Shown here: piece after piece, positions 29,467 through 37,580 of the stretch
Position numbering within the stretch: position 1 is the first letter of the stretch
Layout of the letters: the number at the start of each line of letters is the position of its first letter
Source: Sphingomonas azotifigens NBRC 15497
GTDB lineage: Bacteria > Pseudomonadota > Alphaproteobacteria > Sphingomonadales > Sphingomonadaceae
Assembly (NCBI RefSeq): GCF_002091475.1
Contig: NZ_BCTR01000028.1
Span: forward strand, 62,001-126,000
DNA: 64,000 nucleotides
Direction: 5' to 3'
The notes under the pieces: model-generated
Told to the model about the DNA's origin: nothing
The model's input: only the letters and a program-made list of their open reading frames with translations
Database searches by the model: none
Translations under genes and position numbers: made by a program

Positions 29467-29943
29467 ATGTATGCGCGCGACCATGCCCTGATCGCAACGC
29501 CCATCGGCTCCATTCGGATCGAAGGCGACGATCGGCAGTTGCTACGGATCGTCATCGGCGCGGAAGGTGCACCGATGCCCGGCACCGCCGCCGTCCGGCA
29601 TGCCGCCGAGCAGCTCGCGCAGTGGTTCGCCGGCGAGCGACGCCACTTCAACCTGCCGCTCGCGCCGCCCGCGACCCCACGCGGCGCCATCCTTCGGGAT
29701 GGCTTGATCGCAGTGCCGTTCGGGCAGACGATCAGCTACGGCGATCTCTCGCGCGTGCTGGGCTCCAGCGCGCGGGCGATCGGGCAACTATGCGCGCGCA
29801 ACCCCTTCCCGCTCGTCGTGCCCTGCCACCGCGTGCTGAACCAGGGCGGGGGCTTGGGCGCCTACTCGGCCGGTGAGGGGCCGACCACCAAATCCTGGCT
29901 GCTCGATCATGAGCGGCGGTTAACCGGAGAGTATCTGCTATGA
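29467..29943 (+). CDS. ogt: methylated-DNA--protein-cysteine S-methyltransferase family
   Basis: Suicide repair protein that removes O6-alkyl groups from guanine. 158 residues: a short N-terminal domain, then the active-site module FGQTISYGDLSRVLG, ARNPFPLVVPCHRVL (acceptor Cys120 in PCHR) and GLGAYSAGEGPTTKSWLLDHE. There is no AdaA methyl-triester domain. The start codons of this gene and the DUF6489 gene are divergent, 53 bp apart. Its stop overlaps the start of the dienelactone hydrolase gene (ATGA). Confidence 0.92.
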   Translation: MYARDHALIATPIGSIRIEGDDRQLLRIVIGAEGAPMPGTAAVRHAAEQLAQWFAGERRHFNLPLAPPATPRGAILRDGLIAVPFGQTISYGDLSRVLGSSARAIGQLCARNPFPLVVPCHRVLNQGGGLGAYSAGEGPTTKSWLLDHERRLTGEYLL

Positions 29944-30635
29944 GCACCCTGACGATCGACGCACTGGACGAGACCGGCAGCTTCTCCGCCTATGTCGCGC
30001 GTCCCGAAGACACCCCGCGCGCCGCGATCATCGTGATCCAGGAGATCTTCGGCGTGAACGACGGCATCCGCCAGAAGTGCGAAGACTTCGCGCGGGAGGG
30101 CTATCTCGCAATTGCACCCGACCTGTTCTGGCGCCTCAAGCCGGGCATCGAGCTCGACGCGGATGTGCCCGAGCAGTTCCAGCAGGCGCTCGACCTGTTC
30201 GGCAAGTTCGACCAGGACAAGGGCATCGCCGATATCGAATCGACCATCCAGGTGGCGCGCGCAGAGCTGGGCGGCGGCAAGGTAGGTGCGGTGGGCTTCT
30301 GCCTCGGCGGCCGCCTAGCCTATATGACCGCCGCGCGAACCGACATCGATGCGAGCGTCGGCTATTATGCCGTGGGAATCGACGGGCTGCTCGGCGAGAA
30401 GCACGCTATCGCCAAGCCGCTGATGCTCCACATCCCGCAGGCCGATCACTTCGTCTCGCCCGAGGTGCAGGCGAAGATGCATGAAGGCCTGGACGATCAT
30501 CCCAAGGTGACGCTGTACGACTATCCCGGCGAGGACCATGGCTTCGCGGCGGAACTCGGCAAGCGCCGCTCGGAAGACGCCGCCCAGCTCGCCGACAAGC
30601 GTACGGCGGACTTCTTCGCCGAGTACCTCGCCTGA
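29940..30635 (+). CDS. dienelactone hydrolase family protein
   Basis: Alpha/beta hydrolase of 231 residues with a cysteine nucleophile (Cys121 in GAVGFCLGGRLA), a QEIFGVN segment near residue 34 that supplies the family glutamate, and the distal histidine in GEDHGFA. Classical members open dienelactones in chloroaromatic breakdown; many relatives have unknown substrates, so no specific pathway is claimed. No signal peptide. Translationally coupled to ogt by a four-base overlap. A G/C hairpin follows the stop codon. Confidence 0.88.
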   Translation: MSTLTIDALDETGSFSAYVARPEDTPRAAIIVIQEIFGVNDGIRQKCEDFAREGYLAIAPDLFWRLKPGIELDADVPEQFQQALDLFGKFDQDKGIADIESTIQVARAELGGGKVGAVGFCLGGRLAYMTAARTDIDASVGYYAVGIDGLLGEKHAIAKPLMLHIPQADHFVSPEVQAKMHEGLDDHPKVTLYDYPGEDHGFAAELGKRRSEDAAQLADKRTADFFAEYLA

Positions 30636-30646
30636 GGCACGCCTCT

Positions 30647-30671
30647 CCCCTCCCTGCGCGTCAGGGAGGGG
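30647..30671. terminator. hairpin between convergent hydrolase and terC genes
   Basis: CCCCTCCCTG (30647-30656) and CAGGGAGGGG (30662-30671) form a perfect 10-bp stem with a 5-base loop in the 45-bp gap between two convergent stop codons. There is no long T run, so it may act as a weak bidirectional terminator or belong to the G/C hairpin repeat family. Confidence 0.65.
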
Positions 30672-30680
30672 AATATAGCC

Positions 30681-31400
30681 TCAGAACAGGCTGGTGATCC
30701 CGGCCGTCTCCCGGGTGCCGACCCAGCCCTCATAGATCATCTTGCACGCGACGAAGACAATCACCGCCAGGCCGATATAGGCGATCCAGCGATGGCGATC
30801 GATCAGCTTGGCGATCAGGTTCGCCGCCAATCCCATCAGCGCGACTGACAGCAGCAGCCCGACCACGAGGATGCCCGGATGCTCGCGCGCGGCCCCGGCG
30901 ACCGCCAGCACATTGTCGAGGCTCATCGAGACGTCGGCAACGGCTACCGCCCAGGCAGCACCGGCGAAGCTGCGCGCGGAACGCACGCCCGAATGCTCGT
31001 CACCCTCGATCTCCTCCGATCCGGCGCTCTCACCGCCATGGCGGATCTCGCGCCAGAACTTCCAGCTGACCCAGAGCAGCAGCAGCCCGCCCGCGAAGAT
31101 CAGCCCGACGATCCCCATCAGCCAGCTGACGATCAGCGCGAAGGCGATACGCAGCACCAGCGCCGCGCCGATGCCGATCAGGATGACCTTCTTGCGCTGG
31201 TCCGCCGGCAGCCCCGCCGCCAGCGCGCCGACGACGATGGCGTTGTCGCCGGCCAGCACCAGATCGATCATCAGCACCGAGCCGAACGCTGCCAGCGCCG
31301 CCGGATCGCCGAGATTGGAGAAATCGGCGACGATGTGCTGCCAGATGTCGAGCGGGGAGCCGATGCCGCCCGCCGCGGCGCTGAGAAGAAGATCGATCAT
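30681..31400 (-). CDS. TerC/YkoY family integral membrane protein
   Basis: A 239-residue membrane protein of the TerC family (metal homeostasis, Mn export or tellurite-resistance relatives). About seven hydrophobic helices are seen, with the two paired acidic signatures DLVLAGDNAIVVGAL (about residue 46) and VADVSMSLDNVLAV (about residue 154), separated by a hydrophilic loop rich in Glu and Asp. Substrate unproven. I looked for a yybP-ykoY manganese riboswitch in the 80 bases upstream and see none. The gene lies downstream of rho on the same strand but behind the rho terminator. Confidence 0.87.
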   Translation of the reverse strand: MIDLLLSAAAGGIGSPLDIWQHIVADFSNLGDPAALAAFGSVLMIDLVLAGDNAIVVGALAAGLPADQRKKVILIGIGAALVLRIAFALIVSWLMGIVGLIFAGGLLLLWVSWKFWREIRHGGESAGSEEIEGDEHSGVRSARSFAGAAWAVAVADVSMSLDNVLAVAGAAREHPGILVVGLLLSVALMGLAANLIAKLIDRHRWIAYIGLAVIVFVACKMIYEGWVGTRETAGITSLF

Positions 31401-31479
31401 GCCAAAACCCTAGCGCCCCCATCGGCGCACGCAACGCCTACGCTTGCCCGGCCCGAGACGTTCCGTCCGGCCGCGACGC

Positions 31480-31509
31480 AAAAAGGCCGGGCACCCAGGC
31501 CCGGCCTTT
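31480..31509 (-). terminator. intrinsic terminator of rho
   Basis: Minus-strand hairpin GGCCGGGC (31506-31499)/GCCCGGCC (31492-31485) with a 6-base loop, extended by A-T pairs and ending in TTTTT (31484-31480). It lies about 27 bases past the rho stop codon. Confidence 0.92.
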
Positions 31510-31536
31510 CCGAAATCACGCGAGCGACGGCCCGCG

Positions 31537-32793
31537 TTACTGGTTCATGCTGTCGAAGAAGTCTTCGTTGGTCTTCGAATCCTTCATCTTGTCGAGCAGG
31601 AATTCCATCGCGTCGATGGTACCCATCTGCATCAGGATGCGGCGCAGCACCCACATCTTGGTGAGCTTGGCCTTTTCGACCAGCAGCTCTTCCTTGCGGG
31701 TGCCCGACTTGCCGACGTCCAGCGCCGGGAAGATGCGCTTGTCCGCCACCTTGCGGTCGAGCACGATTTCCGAGTTGCCGGTGCCCTTGAACTCTTCGAA
31801 GATCACTTCGTCCATGCGGCTGCCGGTGTCGATCAGCGCGGTGGCGATGATCGAAAGCGAGCCGCCTTCCTCGATGTTGCGCGCCGCGCCGAAGAAGCGC
31901 TTCGGGCGCTGCAGGGCGTTGGCGTCGACACCGCCGGTCAGCACCTTGCCCGAGCTCGGTACCACGGTGTTGTAGGCGCGGCCGAGGCGGGTGATCGAGT
32001 CGAGCAGGATCACCACGTCCTTCTTGTGCTCGACCAGGCGCTTGGCCTTTTCGATCACCATTTCGGCAACCTGCACGTGGCGCGTTGCCGGTTCGTCGAA
32101 GGTCGAGCTGATCACTTCGCCCTTCACCGAACGCTGCATGTCGGTGACTTCTTCCGGGCGCTCGTCGATGAGCAGCACGATCAGGAAGACTTCGGGATGG
32201 TTGTCGGTAATCGCCTTGGCGATGTTCTGCAAGAGAACGGTCTTACCGACGCGCGGCGGCGCGACGATCAGCGCGCGCTGGCCCTTGCCCTGCGGCGCGA
32301 CGATGTCGATCACGCGCGCCGACTTGTCCTTGACCGTCGGGTCGAGCGTGTCGAGGCGCAGCTTCTGCTCGGGGTAGAGCGGGGTCAGGTTGTCGAAGTT
32401 GACGCGGTGGCGCACCGCATCGGGATCGTCGAAATTGACCTTCACCAGCTTGGTGAGCGCGAAATAGCGTTCGCCGTCCTTCGGACCGCGGATTTCGCCC
32501 TCGACCGTGTCGCCGGTGCGCAGCCCGAACTTCCGGACTTGGTTGGGGCTGACATAGATGTCGTCGGGGCCGGCGAGATAATTGGCTTCGGGCGAGCGCA
32601 GGAAGCCGAAGCCGTCGGGCAGCACTTCGATCGTGCCTTCGCCCATGATCTGGTCACCCTGCTCGGCCTGGGCCTTGAGGATGGCGAAGAGCAGGTCCTG
32701 CTTGCGCAGCGTCGACGCGCTCTCGACGCCCAGTGCCTCGGCCATGGTGACCAGCTCGGCGGGGGCGGTTTTCTTGAGGTCCTTGAGATGCAT
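31537..32793 (-). CDS. rho: transcription termination factor Rho
   Basis: Hexameric RNA-dependent helicase/ATPase that terminates transcription. 418 residues, the E. coli length. The N-terminal helix domain ([22 protein letters not shown]) and the cold-shock-like RNA-binding domain ([32 protein letters not shown]) precede the ATPase core ([38 protein letters not shown], the R-loop near [20 protein letters not shown]). ATG at 32793 is the family start. It has a leader of roughly 100 nt from the promoter at 32897-32925, and the gene order hemE-hemJ-rho is typical of this class. Confidence 0.98.
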   Translation of the reverse strand: MHLKDLKKTAPAELVTMAEALGVESASTLRKQDLLFAILKAQAEQGDQIMGEGTIEVLPDGFGFLRSPEANYLAGPDDIYVSPNQVRKFGLRTGDTVEGEIRGPKDGERYFALTKLVKVNFDDPDAVRHRVNFDNLTPLYPEQKLRLDTLDPTVKDKSARVIDIVAPQGKGQRALIVAPPRVGKTVLLQNIAKAITDNHPEVFLIVLLIDERPEEVTDMQRSVKGEVISSTFDEPATRHVQVAEMVIEKAKRLVEHKKDVVILLDSITRLGRAYNTVVPSSGKVLTGGVDANALQRPKRFFGAARNIEEGGSLSIIATALIDTGSRMDEVIFEEFKGTGNSEIVLDRKVADKRIFPALDVGKSGTRKEELLVEKAKLTKMWVLRRILMQMGTIDAMEFLLDKMKDSKTNEDFFDSMNQ

Positions 32794-32896
32794 GGAAGGT
32801 CCGGAAATTCTAAGGGGGAGAGCGTCGATCGGCGATAGGTACGCGCAGGAGTCGATGCTTGAAGGAAGGATGCACCGGGTTCGGTACACGTCGATA

Positions 32897-32925
32897 AAAT
32901 TAGGTATCGGGTTGCCCCAAGTCAA
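32897..32925 (-). promoter_or_regulatory. candidate rho promoter
   Basis: Minus strand: TTGACT (32925-32920), a 17-base spacer, then TAATTT (32902-32897). It sits just after the hemJ-end hairpin, which would give rho an independent transcript with a leader near 100 nt. Confidence 0.5.
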
Positions 32926-32962
32926 CTGCGATTCGGCGCAGATTTACCCCGCCGAATCGCAG
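32926..32962. terminator. perfect 13-bp inverted repeat between hemJ and rho
   Basis: CTGCGATTCGGCG (32926-32938) and CGCCGAATCGCAG (32950-32962) are exact inverted copies with an 11-base loop, beginning 5 bases after the hemJ stop codon. No T run follows, so either a terminator without a U tract or a protein-binding palindrome is possible. It abuts the candidate rho -35 box. Confidence 0.6.
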
Positions 32963-32967
32963 TGTTC

Positions 32968-33420
32968 TCAGAAGGGCTTCACCTCGGCGAGAATGACGAT
33001 GAAGACCAGCGCCAGCGCCGGCACTTCATTGAGGAAACGCAGCGTGCGGGTGGCGATCGGCGCCTCGCCGCGGGCCAGCTTCTTCCCATAGCCCACCGCC
33101 CAGCCATGATAGCCGCTGAGCAGCACGACGAGCAGCAGCTTGGCATGCAGCCAGCCGATCCCCGTCTGCCCATCGAACAGCCCGATATTGGCGGAAAGCG
33201 CCAGCCCGAGCACCCAGACGATGAGCATCGAAGGCGTGAGGATCATCCGCTTGAGCAGCGCCTCGCGCTTCGCCCAGGCAGCGGCCTCGGGCGTGCCGAG
33301 CGCCTCCTGGTGATGGATCAGGTAGCGCGGGAACAGGAACAGCCCTGCCATCCAGAACACCACGAAGATGACGTGGAACGCCTTCACCCAAAGATAGGCA
33401 CTGCCGAGGCAGCCGATCAT
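32968..33420 (-). CDS. hemJ: protoporphyrinogen oxidase HemJ (CopD-like membrane protein)
   Basis: Oxidises protoporphyrinogen IX to protoporphyrin IX in bacteria without HemY/HemG. 150 residues, four hydrophobic helices: LGSAYLWVKAFHVIFVVFWMAGLFLFPR at the start (with the conserved haem-pathway histidine and arginine), then KRMILTPSMLIVWVLGL, WLHAKLLLVVLLSGYHGW and FLNEVPALALVFIVI. ATG at 33420 overlaps the hemE stop by four bases, which fixes the start; the frame upstream is a hemE shadow. Coupling with hemE supports a haem-synthesis role. Confidence 0.93.
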   Translation of the reverse strand: MIGCLGSAYLWVKAFHVIFVVFWMAGLFLFPRYLIHHQEALGTPEAAAWAKREALLKRMILTPSMLIVWVLGLALSANIGLFDGQTGIGWLHAKLLLVVLLSGYHGWAVGYGKKLARGEAPIATRTLRFLNEVPALALVFIVILAEVKPF

Positions 33421-34448
33421 GCCGAAGTCCCCTGCACGCGGGCCAGCAGCTGCTCGACATGCGCGATCGGCGTGTCGGGCAGGATGCCATGGCCCAGGTT
33501 GAACACATGCGGCCGCTCCGGGAAGGCCGCGAGGATCCGGTCGATGGCGCTGTCGAGCACCGCACCGCCGGTGATCAGCGCCAGCGGATCGAGATTGCCC
33601 TGCACCGGCAGCTCCTCCGGCAGCACCGCATTCGCCCAATCGGGGTCGACCGTTTCGTCGAGTCCGATCGCATCAACGCCGGTTTCGCGAGCATAGGCGG
33701 CGAGCTTGCCCCCCGCCCCCTTCGGGAATCCAATCACGGGCACCAGATCCCGAACGGCGGCCGCGATCCGGGCGTTCGGGGCGATCACCCAGCGTTCGAA
33801 CTGGGCCGGGCTCAAGCTACCGGCCCAGCTGTCGAACAGCTGCACCGCCTCCACGCCCGCTTCGGCCTGAGCGCGGAGATAGGCGATGGTCTGGTCGGCG
33901 ATCCGATCGACCAGCGCCTGCATCAGGCCCTCGTCGCGATAGGCCAGGCGGCGCGCCTCGGCCTGTTCGCGGCTGCCCTGCCCCGCGATCATGTACGTCG
34001 CCACGGTCCAGGGAGAGCCCGCAAAGCCCAGGAAGGTGGTCGAGGGGTCCAGTGCCGCCTTCACCCGCCGAATCGTGTCGTAGATGGGCTCCAGGACGCT
34101 GGAATCGGCATCGAAGCCGTCGAGCACGTCCCGTGCGGTCACGGTCGGGGCGAGTCTGGGGCCTTCGCCGGTCTCGAACCAGAGCTGCTGACCGAGCGCC
34201 ATGGGCACCACCAGGATGTCGGAAAACAGGATCGCGCCGTCCATGCCGAAGCGGCGGATCGGCTGCAGCGTGATCTCGGCGGCCGCGTCGGGGTCCATTG
34301 CGAGCGCCAGGAATCCGCCCTTCTCGGCACGAAGCGCACGATATTCGGGCAGGTATCGACCGGCTTGGCGCATGAGCCAGACGGGCGGAACGGGCTGGCG
34401 AACACCTTGGAGGGTCGCGAGCAGCGGCTTGGATGCGCGAAGAGTCAG
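33417..34448 (-). CDS. hemE: uroporphyrinogen decarboxylase, start codon uncertain
   Basis: Decarboxylates uroporphyrinogen III to coproporphyrinogen III. Family signatures: PPVWLMRQAGRYLPEYRALR, FSDILVVPMALG, FAGSPWTVATYMI, LFDSWAG and FNLGHGILPDTP. The conserved N-terminus should begin about 20 residues before MRQAGR, but no ATG, GTG or TTG exists there in frame. A CTG at 34448 (reading LTLRASKPLLATL) is the best-placed initiator and is used here; the next in-frame ATG is at 34601, which would add 51 non-conserved residues across the origin region. It is the leftward gene flanking the predicted replication origin, as in Caulobacter. Confidence 0.9.
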   Translation of the reverse strand: MTLRASKPLLATLQGVRQPVPPVWLMRQAGRYLPEYRALRAEKGGFLALAMDPDAAAEITLQPIRRFGMDGAILFSDILVVPMALGQQLWFETGEGPRLAPTVTARDVLDGFDADSSVLEPIYDTIRRVKAALDPSTTFLGFAGSPWTVATYMIAGQGSREQAEARRLAYRDEGLMQALVDRIADQTIAYLRAQAEAGVEAVQLFDSWAGSLSPAQFERWVIAPNARIAAAVRDLVPVIGFPKGAGGKLAAYARETGVDAIGLDETVDPDWANAVLPEELPVQGNLDPLALITGGAVLDSAIDRILAAFPERPHVFNLGHGILPDTPIAHVEQLLARVQGTSA

Positions 34449-34750
34449 AGCCGGGATCCCACTACTAGAAGATTCGATTCTCAGGATGTTGGAGTCTGTT
34501 GGCGGGTGAAAGCCGGGGCTTATGGCGATGTGAGTCAGTTGCCAACAATTTGACTCCTGTGGCCATACGGATTCGCCCGGATTCGGGAAATCTGTCCACA
34601 AGACTCACAGGCTGTGAACGGAAAGCACAAGCTGGGGACGCCGCTGTGGACGAATCACGCGGGCTTTCCCGAATCTCGGCGGGTTGGCCGGGTGCCGCGG
34701 TTACGCTACCGCTTGTTCGCCATGTTATGCACAGATCGCTCCCCAGCCTG
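34442..34750. other. oriC: predicted chromosomal replication origin (oriC), hemE/ppsR intergenic region
   Basis: Located where alphaproteobacteria such as Caulobacter carry the origin, between hemE and the DUF299 gene. It has 11 GANTC sites between 34442 and 34675 (starts 34442, 34471, 34476, 34492, 34532, 34552, 34570, 34580, 34602, 34652, 34671). It also has one perfect DnaA box (34725-34733), two 7-of-9 boxes (CTGTCCACA at 34592-34600; TGTGGACGA at 34645-34653, read on the minus strand) and a visibly lower G+C. Gene orientation switches here from mainly minus to mainly plus. parAB and four parS-like sites lie 7-12 kb to the left. No TTAA-N7-TTAA CtrA site was seen. Confidence 0.85.
34725..34733 (+). 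promoter_or_regulatory. DnaA box (perfect)
   Basis: TTATGCACA matches the TTATNCACA consensus at every position. It lies 17 bases before the ppsR start, so DnaA bound here could also affect ppsR transcription or translation start selection. Confidence 0.8.
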
Positions 34751-35566
34751 ATGCGGCTGCACCTCCATCTGCTGTCGGACTCGACCGGCGAGACGCTGGA
34801 AAATATCGCCAAGGCCGCCTTGGCGCAGTTCGACGATGTCGAGCCGCTGCGCCATTTCTGGCCGATGGTGCGCAGCGAGGCCCATCTCGAGCGGATCCTC
34901 CAGGAGATCGCGCAGAACCCCGGGCTGGTGATCTACACATTGGTCAATCGCGACATCCGCCGCATGCTCGAGACGCGCTGCCGCGCCCTCGGCCTGCCGG
35001 CGATCGCGCCGCTCGATCCGGTGAGCCACGCGCTCTCGAACCTGCTCGGGCAGGAGGCGAAGGCGCGGCCGGGGCGGCAGCACATGCTCGACGCCGCCTA
35101 TTTCGCGCGCGTCGATGCGATCCAGTTCACCATCGCCCATGACGACGGCATCGGCTGGGAGGATTGGGAGGAGAGCGACATCCTGCTCGCCGGCGTATCG
35201 CGCTCGTCGAAGACGCCGACCTCGATCTATCTCGCCAATCGCGGCTACAAGGTCTCGAACATCCCGATCGTCGTGGAGTCGCCGCCGCCGGCCAAACTGT
35301 TCGACCTGAAGCGGCCGCTGGTCGTCGGCCTTACCACCAGCGCCGATCGACTGGTGCAGATCCGCCGCAACCGGCTGCTCTCGCTCAACCAGGCGCCCGA
35401 GACCGACTATGTCGATCAGGAAGCGGTGCAGCGCGAGATAGCCTATGCCCGCCGCATGTTCGCCGACAATGGCTGGCCGGTGATCGACGTCACCCGCCGC
35501 TCGATCGAGGAGACCGCCGCCGCGATCATCCAGCTGTGCAACGACCGTGAAATGGACCGCCGATAA
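34751..35566 (+). CDS. ppsR: DUF299 bifunctional kinase/pyrophosphorylase (PpsR family)
   Basis: Regulatory protein of about 271 residues that, in studied members, phosphorylates and dephosphorylates phosphoenolpyruvate synthase or pyruvate phosphate dikinase with ADP/Pi. Visible: HLHLLSDSTGETLENIAKAAL at the start, ILLAGVSRSSKTPTSIYLANRGYK around the P-loop-like motif, and a long C-terminal PPPAKLFDLKRPLVVGLTTSADRL. ATG at 34751 is preferred because the family starts MRLHLHLLSD; ATG at 34727 would add 8 residues and lies in the DnaA box. First gene of the rightward arm; overlaps maf by one base (TAATG). Confidence 0.93.
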   Translation: MRLHLHLLSDSTGETLENIAKAALAQFDDVEPLRHFWPMVRSEAHLERILQEIAQNPGLVIYTLVNRDIRRMLETRCRALGLPAIAPLDPVSHALSNLLGQEAKARPGRQHMLDAAYFARVDAIQFTIAHDDGIGWEDWEESDILLAGVSRSSKTPTSIYLANRGYKVSNIPIVVESPPPAKLFDLKRPLVVGLTTSADRLVQIRRNRLLSLNQAPETDYVDQEAVQREIAYARRMFADNGWPVIDVTRRSIEETAAAIIQLCNDREMDRR

Positions 35567-36165
35567 TGCCGACTCTCGTCCTCGCCTCCCAGAGCGCCTC
35601 GCGTCGCGCGATGCTCGATGCCGCCGGCGTCGCGCATGAGGCGCTACCGGCGATGGTCGATGAAGCCAGCGCGAAGGAATCGCTGCTCGCCGAGGGCACG
35701 TCTCCCCGCGACCTCGCCGATGCGCTCGCCGAGCTCAAGGCGCTCAAGGTCTCGCGCATGGCGCCGCAGGCGCTGGTGCTGGGTGGCGATTCGCTCGTCG
35801 CGCTCGACGATGGCAGCCTGCTCGACAAGCCCGAGAGCCGCGACCAGGCGCGCGATCATCTCCAGCGCATGTCGGGCAAGACCCACGACATCTACAGCGC
35901 GGCGGTGATCGCCGAGGGCGGTCGCCCCGTCTGGCGGCATGTCGATCGCGCCCGGCTGCACGTCCGCCCGCTGAGCGACGCCTTCATCGAATCCTACCTC
36001 GACCTCGAATGGCCCGCCATTGCCGGCTGTGTCGGCTGCTTCCGGATCGAAGGGCTCGGTGTGCAGCTGTTCCACCGCACCGACGGCAGCCATTTCACCA
36101 TCCTCGGCATGCCGCTGCTGCCGATTCTCGACTATCTGCGTACCCGCGGAGTGCTGCCCAAGTGA
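35566..36165 (+). CDS. maf: Maf-like nucleotide pyrophosphatase
   Basis: House-cleaning nucleoside triphosphate pyrophosphatase of 199 residues. The opening LVLASQSASRRAMLDAAGV is the Maf signature; LVLGGDSLVALDDGSLLDKPE and SGKTHDIYSAAVI follow, and the catalytic acidic residues in EWPAIAGCVGCFRIEG are preserved. It starts at the TAATG overlap with ppsR and ends in GTGA overlapping aroE, so ppsR, maf, aroE and coaE are successive coupled genes. Confidence 0.92.
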   Translation: MPTLVLASQSASRRAMLDAAGVAHEALPAMVDEASAKESLLAEGTSPRDLADALAELKALKVSRMAPQALVLGGDSLVALDDGSLLDKPESRDQARDHLQRMSGKTHDIYSAAVIAEGGRPVWRHVDRARLHVRPLSDAFIESYLDLEWPAIAGCVGCFRIEGLGVQLFHRTDGSHFTILGMPLLPILDYLRTRGVLPK

Positions 36166-36971
36166 CTCGCTATGCCGAGGTGATCGGCGATCCGATCGCC
36201 CATTCCAAATCGCCGATCATCCACAAATTCTGGCTCGAGGCGCTGGGGATAGAGGGCGATTATCGCCGGACCCATGTGCTGGGCGACGATCTCGCGGCCT
36301 ATTTCGCCCGCGCGAAGGACGATGCCGATTGGCGCGGCTGCAACGTCACGATCCCGCACAAGCTGGCGGTGATGGAGCTGGTCGGCGATCCCGGCGGGGT
36401 GCGGAACACCATCGGTGCGATGAACACCGTGATCCGCGGCGAGGACGGCGCGCTGATCGGCACCAATACCGATGCCGGCGGCTTCTTCTCGCCGATCGCC
36501 GGGCTGGAGCTGGAAGGGCGTCATGCGGTGGTGGTCGGCGCCGGTGGTGGTGCCCGCGCGGTGCTGTTCGCGCTCTCCCGCGTCGGCATCGGCCGGGTGA
36601 CGATTCTCAACCGCAACGTGCTCAAGGCGGCCGCCTTGCTCTCCAGCTTCGGGATGAAGGGCGATGCGTTGCCGATCGGCGCGCCCCTCCCCGCCGCCGA
36701 TCTGCTGGTGAACGCCAGCCCGCTCGGCATGGACGGCCAGCCCCCGCTCGACCTGGATCTCGATCCGCTGCCCGAGCATGCGGTGGTGTACGATATCGTC
36801 TACGCCCCGCTCGAGACGCGGCTGCTCGCCCAGGCGCGCGACCGGGAGCTGGATACGGTCGACGGCCTCGAGATGCTGGTCGGCCAGGCCGCGCTCGCCT
36901 TCGAGCTGTTCTTCGGCGCCGAGCCCCCGCGCGACCGCGACGAGGAACTGCGCGCGCTGCTTACCGCATGA
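36162..36971 (+). CDS. aroE: shikimate dehydrogenase
   Basis: NADPH-dependent reduction of 3-dehydroshikimate in aromatic amino-acid synthesis. 269 residues: GDPIAHSKSPIIHKFW (substrate), CNVTIPHKLAVM (catalytic Lys), GAMNTVI and GTNTDAGGFF, VVVGAGGGARAVLFAL (Rossmann loop), and DGLEMLVGQAALAFELFFG at the end. The start is GTG at 36162, overlapping the maf stop (GTGA); the upstream open frame is a maf shadow. Overlaps coaE by four bases. Confidence 0.94.
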   Translation: MTRYAEVIGDPIAHSKSPIIHKFWLEALGIEGDYRRTHVLGDDLAAYFARAKDDADWRGCNVTIPHKLAVMELVGDPGGVRNTIGAMNTVIRGEDGALIGTNTDAGGFFSPIAGLELEGRHAVVVGAGGGARAVLFALSRVGIGRVTILNRNVLKAAALLSSFGMKGDALPIGAPLPAADLLVNASPLGMDGQPPLDLDLDPLPEHAVVYDIVYAPLETRLLAQARDRELDTVDGLEMLVGQAALAFELFFGAEPPRDRDEELRALLTA

Positions 36972-37573
36972 GCAGGCGGCCGATCGTGCTCGGGCTCACC
37001 GGCTCGATCGGCATGGGCAAGTCGACGGTCGCGGCGATGTTCGCCGCCGACGGCGTCCCGGTGTTCGACGCCGACGCGACCGTCCACCACCTCCAGGGCC
37101 CGAACGGTGCGGCGGTCGCAGCGATCGAAGCCGAGTTTCCGGACACCACCACCGAACTCGGGGTGAATCGCACGCTGCTGCGCGAGGCGGTGATGGCCGA
37201 TCCCACCGCCTTCGCCCGACTCGAGGCGATTCTCCACCCCGCCGTTGCCGAGGCGCGCGAGTCGTTCCTGGCTGCCCACGCCGAGTCGCCGATGGTCGTT
37301 CTTGACGTACCATTGCTGTTCGAGGCTGGCGGCTGGCGGCATGTCGACAAGATCGTCGTTGTCTCCGCCCCGCCCGAGGTGCAGCGCGAACGCGTGCTCG
37401 CCCGGCCCGGCATGACCGCGGAACGCTTCGACGCCATTCTCGCGCGCCAGCTATCCGATGCCGAAAAGCGCGCCCGTGCCGATTTCGTGATCCCGACGGG
37501 CGAAGGTCTGCGCGTTACGGAAGATTGCGTACGCAAGGTCATCGCTTGCCTCGCGCCGCCTGCGGGTGGATAA
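36968..37573 (+). CDS. coaE: dephospho-CoA kinase
   Basis: Last step of coenzyme A synthesis. 201 residues: P-loop LGLTGSIGMGKSTVAAMF at residues 8-25, VFDADATVHHLQ, and VVLDVPLLFEAGGWRHVDKIVVVSAP with the lid/RxxxR segment later (QLSDAEKRARADFVI). ATG overlaps the aroE stop (ATGA). The order aroE-coaE-dnaQ next to the origin is characteristic of alphaproteobacteria. Confidence 0.95.
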   Translation: MSRRPIVLGLTGSIGMGKSTVAAMFAADGVPVFDADATVHHLQGPNGAAVAAIEAEFPDTTTELGVNRTLLREAVMADPTAFARLEAILHPAVAEARESFLAAHAESPMVVLDVPLLFEAGGWRHVDKIVVVSAPPEVQRERVLARPGMTAERFDAILARQLSDAEKRARADFVIPTGEGLRVTEDCVRKVIACLAPPAGG

Positions 37574-37580
37574 GCGCTCC

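Noticed and set aside
31401-31536. Manganese (yybP-ykoY) riboswitch ahead of the TerC-type gene
   Set aside because: Only the rho terminator and short unstructured sequence are there; no riboswitch core was seen.
34592-34653. Additional full DnaA boxes in the origin region
   Set aside because: CTGTCCACA and TGTGGACGA match at only 7 of 9 bases, so they are listed as weak; only TTATGCACA is perfect.
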